Assembly: GCA_902803035.1 (NCBI GenBank) | Contig: CADCON010000054.1 | Span: 1-6,825, forward strand | Length of the DNA: 6,825 nucleotides | DNA from: an uncultured Ruminococcus sp. | GTDB taxonomy: Bacteria; Bacillota; Clostridia; Oscillospirales; Acutalibacteraceae | Direction: 5' to 3' | Part shown: piece by piece, positions 1-4,502 of the stretch | Numbering within the stretch: the first letter of the stretch is position 1 | How the letters are laid out: the number at the start of each line of letters is the position of its first letter | Translations under genes and position numbers: made by a program | The notes under the pieces: model-generated | Databases searched by the model: none | Told to the model about the DNA's origin: nothing | The model's input: only the letters and a program-made list of their open reading frames with translations

Positions 1-801
1 ATCCATCTCGACGTATTCATCGGCGACAATCGGAATTTCCCTGTTAAAGAGCGGGAGAATACAGGTCTTGCCGATGAGGTGCTTGTATCGCTCGTCCTCC
101 GGATGAACCGCGACGGCCGTATCGCCGATCATGGTTTCCGGACGGGTGGTGGCTAGCTCCAGATAGCCGCTGCCGTCGGAAAGCGGGTAACGCAGGTGCC
201 AGAAGAATGCGTCCTTCTCCTCAAATTCAACCTCCGCGTCGGAAATGGAGGTCTTGCAGTGGGGACACCAGTTGATGATCCTCTCGCCGCGGTAGATCAG
301 ACCTTCCTCGTACATCTTGTTGAACACTTCCGTAACCGCCCTGGAGCATCCCTCGTCCATGGTGAAGCGTTCACGCTCCCAGTCGCAGGACGAGCCCATC
401 TTTCTGAGCTGGTTGACGATTCTGCCGCCGTATTCCCTTTTCCATTTCCAGACCTCTTCGAGGAATTTCTCTCTGCCGAGTTCTTCCTTGCTCTTGCCCT
501 CCTTGCGGAGCTTCTCCACCACCTTGACCTCCGTCGCTATGGACGCGTGGTCGGTTCCGGGAAGCCACATGGCGCAGTAGCCGTGCATCCTTCTCCAGCG
601 GATCAGGATGTCCTGCAGGGTATTGTCAAGCGCGTGGCCCATGTGAAGCTGTCCGGTGATGTTGGGCGGCGGCATCACAATGCAATAGGGCTTTCTGCTG
701 CGGTCGACCTCGGTGTGGAAGTAGCCCTTTTCCATCCAATTCCGGTAAATTCTGTCCTCCGCTTCCTGCGGTTCGTAGGTTTTCGGCATTTCTTTTGCCA
801 T
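1..801 (-). CDS. valS: Valyl-tRNA synthetase, N-terminal part (runs off window)
   Basis: Class I aminoacyl-tRNA synthetase that attaches valine to tRNA-Val in the cytoplasm, using ATP. The 267 codons present are about a third of the usual ~880 residues; the frame is open to the window edge. Seen: the class I signature at residues 44-57 (PPPNITGQLHMGHA, HIGH box as HMGH at 53-56), WLPGTDHASIATE at about 79-91, the INWCPHCKTSISDAEVE segment typical of ValS, and the start of the CP1 editing domain with TTRPETMIGDTAVAVHPED at about 215-235. The KMSKS loop and anticodon-binding domain lie outside. The ATG at 801 is chosen because GGAAAGGA sits about 10 nt upstream; the next ATG (789) would be too far from it. 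The gene follows a valine-specific T-box leader, which agrees with the assignment. IleS and LeuS are excluded by the ValS-type motifs and the GUA specifier. Confidence 0.97.
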   Translation of the reverse strand, partial: MAKEMPKTYEPQEAEDRIYRNWMEKGYFHTEVDRSRKPYCIVMPPPNITGQLHMGHALDNTLQDILIRWRRMHGYCAMWLPGTDHASIATEVKVVEKLRKEGKSKEELGREKFLEEVWKWKREYGGRIVNQLRKMGSSCDWERERFTMDEGCSRAVTEVFNKMYEEGLIYRGERIINWCPHCKTSISDAEVEFEEKDAFFWHLRYPLSDGSGYLELATTRPETMIGDTAVAVHPEDERYKHLIGKTCILPLFNREIPIVADEYVEMD

Positions 802-875
802 GCGTATCAGTTCCTTTCCTATGCTTTTATCAGGACAGACACTTTCAGTTGAGCGTTGATGACAGCACCAAAAAC

Positions 876-948
876 AAAAAAAAGCCCGCCGCAAGCCGAA
901 TTCTTTTCGGCTCAGGGCGAACACAAAATGTCCGTGATACCACCTGAA
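876..948 (-). terminator. T-box antiterminator / intrinsic terminator switch
   Basis: Two mutually exclusive hairpins share 911-919. Antiterminator: UUCAGG (948-943) pairs with CCUGAG (916-911), and above the UGGUAUCA bulge CGGACA (934-929) pairs with UGUUCG (923-918). Terminator: GCCGAA (911-906) pairs with UUCGGC (900-895), extended through wobble pairs to CGCC/GGCG (919-916 with 890-887), and ends in eight U residues (883-876). Uncharged tRNA-Val bound at UGGU should stabilise the first form and let transcription reach valS. Confidence 0.93.
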
Positions 949-1060
949 TTTACGATTGCAAAAATCGTACACTCTGCCGGATACGGGATTGCTGCAAGCA
1001 ATCCGATACCGCCTTCTATGATAACGGTGAAGCTCCGTTGGAATCTACTGAGTTTTTCAC

Positions 1061-1128
1061 CGAACAGCCTTCAGTCGCCCATTAAACAGTCCCTTCAACC
1101 GCTCATTAAACAGCCCCTTCAGCCACCC
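1061..1128 (-). repeat. 24-nt tandem repeat inside the T-box leader
   Basis: Two adjacent 24-nt units at 1081-1104 and 1105-1128 (plus strand, each beginning ATTAAACAG) match at most positions. A third, shorter and more diverged copy lies at 1061-1080 and shares CAG, CTTCA and CGCCC elements. The array fills exactly the space between the two arms of a perfect 9-bp inverted repeat (GTTTTTCAC at 1052-1060, GTGAAAAAC at 1129-1137). It therefore lies within one stem of the leader, in the Stem II position. Confidence 0.85.
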
Positions 1129-1292
1129 GTGAAAAACCGTTCAGTCCAAAGCTCCGAGGCTACTTCGGAATCGCCTGCATCAGGACTTGCACCAACCGTC
1201 CCTTCTCTGACGCGAACTTCCCGTGGGGAAACACGCAGATGCGGTGTGAAACCTACTACTCCTCATCAAAGCCTTATCCTAATATTGTTCGC

Positions 1293-1321
1293 ATTATAAC
1301 ACCGTCATTTGATTTTGTCAA
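1293..1321 (-). promoter_or_regulatory. Perfect-consensus sigma-A promoter for the valS leader
   Basis: TTGACA at 1321-1316, a 17-bp spacer and TATAAT at 1298-1293 match the housekeeping consensus at all 12 positions with optimal spacing. Transcription should start near 1286, immediately before T-box Stem I. It lies just downstream of the terminator of the preceding operon, so valS is an independent unit whose control is expected to be mostly at the T-box. Confidence 0.93.
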
Positions 1322-1344
1322 TACCTTTGGCAAAAATTCCATAC

Positions 1345-1394
1345 AAAAAACCGACAAAAGAACCGGCGATCAGCCGTTTCTTCTGTCGGTTTTC
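1345..1394 (-). terminator. Strong intrinsic terminator after the galU operon
   Basis: Read on the minus strand: AAAACCGACA, G, AAGAA, A, CGGC, a UGAUC loop, GCCG, G, UUCUU, U, then UGUCGGUUUUUU. This gives a stem of about 16 GC/AU pairs with one A-G mismatch and one G-U pair, followed by a run of six U. It begins 15 nt after the stop of the 331-aa gene. The plus-strand copy also ends in TTTT, so it may work in both directions. Confidence 0.92.
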
Positions 1395-1408
1395 TCAATC
1401 AGCAATTA

Positions 1409-2404
1409 TCAGAGGATACTTTCACCCTTGTCGAGCGATACCTTTGAAGGCAGAGCATCTGAAGGCTCTTCGCTTTCTACGTCATCTTCGTCAATGTCAG
1501 CTTCGGTATCATCGTCATCATCTTCCACGGGCGCAGCATCGGGAACATCAAAGCCGAACACCGAAGCAGGCACCGTTTCCGTCTTGACATACTGACCGAG
1601 CCGGTAAAGCATAAAGACAGCAAACGCCACCGCAATCAGAAGAACCACCACACAGACAATCAGCGCAATCTCAAGCGTGGATACCGGTTCGCTCAATCCG
1701 CCGAGCTTGACGGAATTCAGCACTTCATTGACAACCTTGAGATCCTCAGCGTTCGGATTGACGGCGACAATCTGAATGATGTACTTATACTTTCCGATGA
1801 TGGTGTACAAAGCATAGGATACTTCTTTGCTTCCCGTGCTGTCAGAGCTGTTGTTGGAAATCAGCAGATATGTTCTGCCGTTTATCTTCTCAAAACTGCC
1901 GGTGATACCGGGACTGTCAGCAGATACTTCCTGCGAGAGGATTTCATCCTTCATTCCATCCGTCAGTTGCGAATAATCGCCGTAATAAGCGTCAAGGGGA
2001 TTGAGCGGCACAAGTCCCGCGTAAACCTGACAATAATTGTCGCTGTCGGTGTTGAAGTACAGAAAGATATTTCCATCGATCAAGGTGCTTCTCGAATAGC
2101 CGGCCTTGGCGAACTGACTGTTCTTGATATCTTCAGGGTCACTTTCAATTGTGATAAGCTCGCCCTTGCCGTTGTCTTTTCCGGTGGGAATAAGCATTTT
2201 GAGACCCGCAATTTTAATATTCACCATCGTGAGGTCTTCCTTCTTGAGATCACAGCCGGAAACCAGCGGCAAAGAAGACGCTTCTGACGAGGTTGCCTTG
2301 GCATTGTCGGCACTTTCGGCCGCTGCGCTCATACAGAAGATGCTCACGAGAAGTGTCAGCACGGCCACCATCAAAAAGGTGAGAATTTTTTTGTTTGATT
2401 TCAT
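1409..2404 (-). CDS. Unrecognised single-pass membrane protein with acidic cytoplasmic tail
   Basis: 331 residues; I do not recognise a named family. Seen: an N-terminal signal peptide (MKSNKK then a hydrophobic stretch to about residue 25, with likely cleavage after CMSAAA near 29), an extracytoplasmic domain at about 45-235, one membrane helix at about 245-267, then RLGQYVK as the positive inner flank. A cytoplasmic tail of about 60 residues follows, with an Asp/Glu run at 294-313. The outer domain has an alternating strand pattern ending in VVNEVLNSVKLGG, which resembles PsbP/Mog1-like domains; this is inference from pattern only. AAAGGATG lies about 9 nt before the ATG, supporting this start. 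It begins 39 nt after galU and ends 15 nt before a strong terminator, so it is probably the last gene of a galU operon. A role in the envelope is plausible but unproven. Confidence 0.85.
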   Translation of the reverse strand: MKSNKKILTFLMVAVLTLLVSIFCMSAAAESADNAKATSSEASSLPLVSGCDLKKEDLTMVNIKIAGLKMLIPTGKDNGKGELITIESDPEDIKNSQFAKAGYSRSTLIDGNIFLYFNTDSDNYCQVYAGLVPLNPLDAYYGDYSQLTDGMKDEILSQEVSADSPGITGSFEKINGRTYLLISNNSSDSTGSKEVSYALYTIIGKYKYIIQIVAVNPNAEDLKVVNEVLNSVKLGGLSEPVSTLEIALIVCVVVLLIAVAFAVFMLYRLGQYVKTETVPASVFGFDVPDAAPVEDDDDDTEADIDEDDVESEEPSDALPSKVSLDKGESIL

Positions 2405-2429
2405 TGAATTACCATCCTTTATTCCATTT

Positions 2430-2457
2430 ATTATAATCTATACTCAAAGCTTACCAA
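2430..2457 (-). promoter_or_regulatory. Possible weak internal promoter before the 331-aa gene
   Basis: TTGGTA (2457-2452, overlapping the galU 3' end), a 16-bp spacer and TATAAT (2435-2430). The -10 is perfect but the -35 matches only four of six positions. It could give extra expression of the downstream gene independent of galU, or the -10 could be chance in AT-rich DNA. Confidence 0.35.
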
Positions 2458-3328
2458 CGATCTCTCTGAGATAAGCCTTAAAGCCTTCACTGACCTCCGG
2501 ATGCGTCAGCGCGACATCCACCGTCGCCTGAAGAATGCCCAGCTTGTTGCCCATGTCATAACGCTTGCCCTCAAAATCAACGGCGGTGAGACCTCTGGTC
2601 TTGGCGAGCTGCGCCAAAGCGTCGGTCAGCTGAATTTCATTGCCGGCTCCGGGAGGCGTATGATCCAGAATATCAAAAATCTCCGGGGGACATACACACC
2701 TGCCGAGAATGGTGTAGTTGCTGAGCAGATCCTCGACACGCTTGACTTTTTCCACAAGATCAGTGCATTTGTAGATGTTGGTTTCTCCCTCCAGAGGAGA
2801 CAGCTTGAGAGAACTGCCCCGCATGACGACTTCCGGCGTCATTTCCTTGGTTCCCACTACGCCGAGGCCGTACTTCTCATAGGCTTCGCAAAGCTGCGCT
2901 GTCACAGGACGGTCACCGAGAATAACGTCATCTCCGAAAAGAATGGCAAAAGGCTCGTTACCCACGAATGAACGAGCGCAGCCAACCGCGTGACCGAGTC
3001 CCTTCGTTTCCTTCTGCCGCACAAAGCAGATATTGGCCATCTTGGTCAAACCGACGATCTGATCGTAAGCCTCCTGTCTGCCGGCCTGAAGCAGGCGGCT
3101 TTCCAGCTCCGGCGCGCGGTCAAAATGGTTTTCAATATCGCTTTTTCCGCGGTTGGTAATGATCAGTATATCTGTGATACCGCTCGCCACGGCTTCTTCT
3201 ACAATATATTGTATAGCCGGCTTGTCTACGATGGGAAGCATTTCCTTTGGCATTGCCTTGGAGGCGGGAAGAACTCTGGTTCCGAGTCCTGCGGCGGGGA
3301 TAACGGCTTTACGGACTATACTACTCAT
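2444..3328 (-). CDS. galU: UTP-glucose-1-phosphate uridylyltransferase
   Basis: Makes UDP-glucose from UTP and glucose-1-phosphate in the cytoplasm, supplying glucosyl units for capsule, teichoic acid, glycolipid and galactose metabolism. At 294 residues it has the usual bacterial length. Motifs: nucleotide-binding AGLGTRVLPASKAMPKEMLP at 13-32, DKPAIQYIVEEAVASGI at 35-51, QKETKGLGHAV at 105-115, the metal/substrate DD at 133-134, LVEKVK at 191-196, GNEIQLTDA at 229-237, and GKRYDMGNKLG at 254-264. The common VEKP is VEKV here, and the following segment is SNYTILGR; the lysine is kept. AAAAGGAAG lies about 11 nt upstream of the ATG. A promoter lies just upstream, so it is the likely first gene of an operon with the 331-aa membrane protein. 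RmlA-type thymidylyltransferases and GlmU fit the motif set less well. Confidence 0.96.
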   Translation of the reverse strand: MSSIVRKAVIPAAGLGTRVLPASKAMPKEMLPIVDKPAIQYIVEEAVASGITDILIITNRGKSDIENHFDRAPELESRLLQAGRQEAYDQIVGLTKMANICFVRQKETKGLGHAVGCARSFVGNEPFAILFGDDVILGDRPVTAQLCEAYEKYGLGVVGTKEMTPEVVMRGSSLKLSPLEGETNIYKCTDLVEKVKRVEDLLSNYTILGRCVCPPEIFDILDHTPPGAGNEIQLTDALAQLAKTRGLTAVDFEGKRYDMGNKLGILQATVDVALTHPEVSEGFKAYLREIVGKL

Positions 3329-3364
3329 ATAATAATCATCTTCCTTTTCAGTTATTATTTATAT

Positions 3365-3393
3365 ATTATAACATAATATAATTAAATAATCAA
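3365..3393 (-). promoter_or_regulatory. galU promoter
   Basis: TTGATT (3393-3388), a 17-bp spacer and a perfect TATAAT (3370-3365) in an AT-rich gap. Transcription should start near 3358, leaving a short 5' UTR of about 30 nt before galU. No clear intrinsic terminator for the upstream gene was found in this gap, so read-through from 3411 is also possible. Confidence 0.8.
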
Positions 3394-3410
3394 CTGCTTT
3401 TTATAAATTT

Positions 3411-4373
3411 TCAGAACAGATTCCCTTTGTGTACCAAATACAATATGACAAAGAAACAGAATCCGACCGAAAAAACAGGAAGCAATGATATTCCTCCGCT
3501 GGCTTCCAGCTGACGGTTGAATTCTTCCGCGTCAGCCTTTTTGGCCGTTGCTTCAGCATTGATCTTTTTGATTTTTTTCGCGCAGTAATTCATATAGATG
3601 CGGTTTCCGAACAGCCCGGAAATGATCATGATGACAAATTCGATGCCTGACAGAATCAGGGAAAGCATGGACAATACGGCGAGCTGCCCCTGTGAGAGCG
3701 ATTCGGCCATCCGGATAAGATACTGCTGCAACGCCGTCGTTCCGGCAACTGCCAGAAGCATGAGTATTCCCGTCCCATACATTCCGCGTGAAATAAACCA
3801 TAATCCGTGTGTCAGAAAGGCGGTGAAATTAAAGCTGACGGGCGATCTGGTGCGTGACATCCTGATAAAACGAGGAATGTAGTATATCCACATATTCCCG
3901 ACAAATCGTTTCACATCACCGGCGGGAACACCTTCGATAAGCTCGGCGTTGTCAAACGGAAAAAGATCATTCAACTGCTGATCCATGGCTTCCTTTTCGG
4001 AGAAATGGCTCTTTTCAAACGCGTCGCTCTGTTCGTACATATAATACCCGCAGAACTGACAGTACTTTTCACTTTTTTTGGTTTTCTTTCCGCAGTTAGG
4101 GCAGGTTACGCTTTCCTCCTGCTGATCAGCAGAGGGGGCTTCTTCAACCGGAAGCGATTCGCTCCTGCTGATATATCTCTTCTCCGGCTGCCACTCGTAG
4201 CCTTCCCCGTGCTTTTCCTCGCAGGCACAGTGACCCAGTTCCTTCCAGCATTCCCTGTGATGCGGCGCTCCGCACTCCGGACATATTACTATGTCGGACT
4301 GCTCATCAAACGCCTCTCCGCAGAAAACGCAGGCTGATTTTTTATAATCCTTCATATTCCATCGGGCAATCAC
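3411..4373 (-). CDS. RING-like zinc finger / DUF2628-type membrane protein
   Basis: 320 residues. Order of parts: an N-terminal prokaryotic RING-like finger with C15-x2-C18, C31-x2-C34, H38/H39, C42, and H48/C49/C51; a charged linker; a zinc ribbon C91-x2-C94...C105-x2-C108; another linker; then a membrane region from about 180. The SPVSFNFTAFLTHGLWFISRGMY segment and hydrophobic helices at about 185-215, 228-253 and 294-313 resemble DUF2628 proteins. A basic, possibly coiled segment at about 258-290 separates the last two helices. The zinc fingers should face the cytoplasm. Function is unknown; such proteins are annotated in Clostridia as RING finger/zinc-ribbon membrane proteins. The start is uncertain: GTG at 4373 directly follows an in-frame stop and has GAGG about 10 nt upstream, while ATG at 4355 (MKDYKKSACVFCGE) fits the family's usual N-terminus but has a poor ribosome site. 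Confidence 0.88.
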   Translation of the reverse strand: MIARWNMKDYKKSACVFCGEAFDEQSDIVICPECGAPHHRECWKELGHCACEEKHGEGYEWQPEKRYISRSESLPVEEAPSADQQEESVTCPNCGKKTKKSEKYCQFCGYYMYEQSDAFEKSHFSEKEAMDQQLNDLFPFDNAELIEGVPAGDVKRFVGNMWIYYIPRFIRMSRTRSPVSFNFTAFLTHGLWFISRGMYGTGILMLLAVAGTTALQQYLIRMAESLSQGQLAVLSMLSLILSGIEFVIMIISGLFGNRIYMNYCAKKIKKINAEATAKKADAEEFNRQLEASGGISLLPVFSVGFCFFVILYLVHKGNLF

Positions 4374-4444
4374 TCACAATCGCCCTCAACGCACCTCCGA
4401 ACTAAGTTATGATGGGGAAACAATGCTTTCTGACCAGTCTTATC

Positions 4445-4473
4445 ATTATATCTCATTCCGCCATTATTATCAA
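4445..4473 (-). promoter_or_regulatory. Promoter of the RING/DUF2628 gene
   Basis: TTGATA (4473-4468), a 17-bp spacer and a perfect TATAAT (4450-4445): eleven of twelve consensus positions. Transcription should start near 4438, giving a 5' UTR of about 65 nt that holds GGAGGTG (4399-4393) and GAGGG before the GTG start. It shows the gene is transcribed separately from the Big_2 gene. Confidence 0.85.
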
Positions 4474-4502
4474 GTGACAAATCACACAAAATCACATTTT
4501 TA

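Larger units (their letters stand above)
876..1286 (-). promoter_or_regulatory. T-box riboswitch (valine specifier) upstream of valS
   Basis: Long untranslated leader that should read tRNA-Val charging and control transcription into valS. Read on the minus strand from about 1286. The Stem I base is AAGGCU (1275-1270) paired with AGCUUU (1153-1148), then a GAUGA K-turn element (1267-1263). GAGG/CCUC pairs (1264-1261 with 1159-1156), followed by an AGUAGUA S-turn-like segment. The specifier loop has GUA at 1163-1161, a Val codon, followed by G. The distal part of Stem I is at about 1204-1182, with GGUGCAAG. A perfect 9-bp stem (1137-1129 with 1060-1052) encloses 24-nt repeats. Stem III is at 1010-979 (GGAUUGC/GCAAUCC plus lower pairs), and a small hairpin lies at 969-951. 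The T-box AGGUGGUAUCACGG is at 945-932, with UGGU (942-939) able to pair with the tRNA end ACCA. At about 410 nt it is longer than most T-box leaders. Folds were made by hand. Confidence 0.95.

Noticed and set aside
196..852. 218-aa plus-strand open frame
   Set aside because: Antisense shadow of valS, whose protein motifs are unambiguous on the minus strand.
856..1299. 147-aa plus-strand open frame
   Set aside because: It is the complement of the T-box leader; its repeated IKQ-LQP peptide only mirrors the 24-nt RNA repeat, and no ribosome site or promoter supports it.
1239..1595. 118-aa plus-strand frame with a serine-rich stretch
   Set aside because: The serine run is the antisense reading of the acidic Asp/Glu tail of the 331-aa gene, and it crosses the promoter and terminator.
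4474..4485. GTGA-CAAA-TCAC inverted repeat after the Big_2 gene, considered as terminator or operator
   Set aside because: Only four base pairs and no following U-run; too weak to call.
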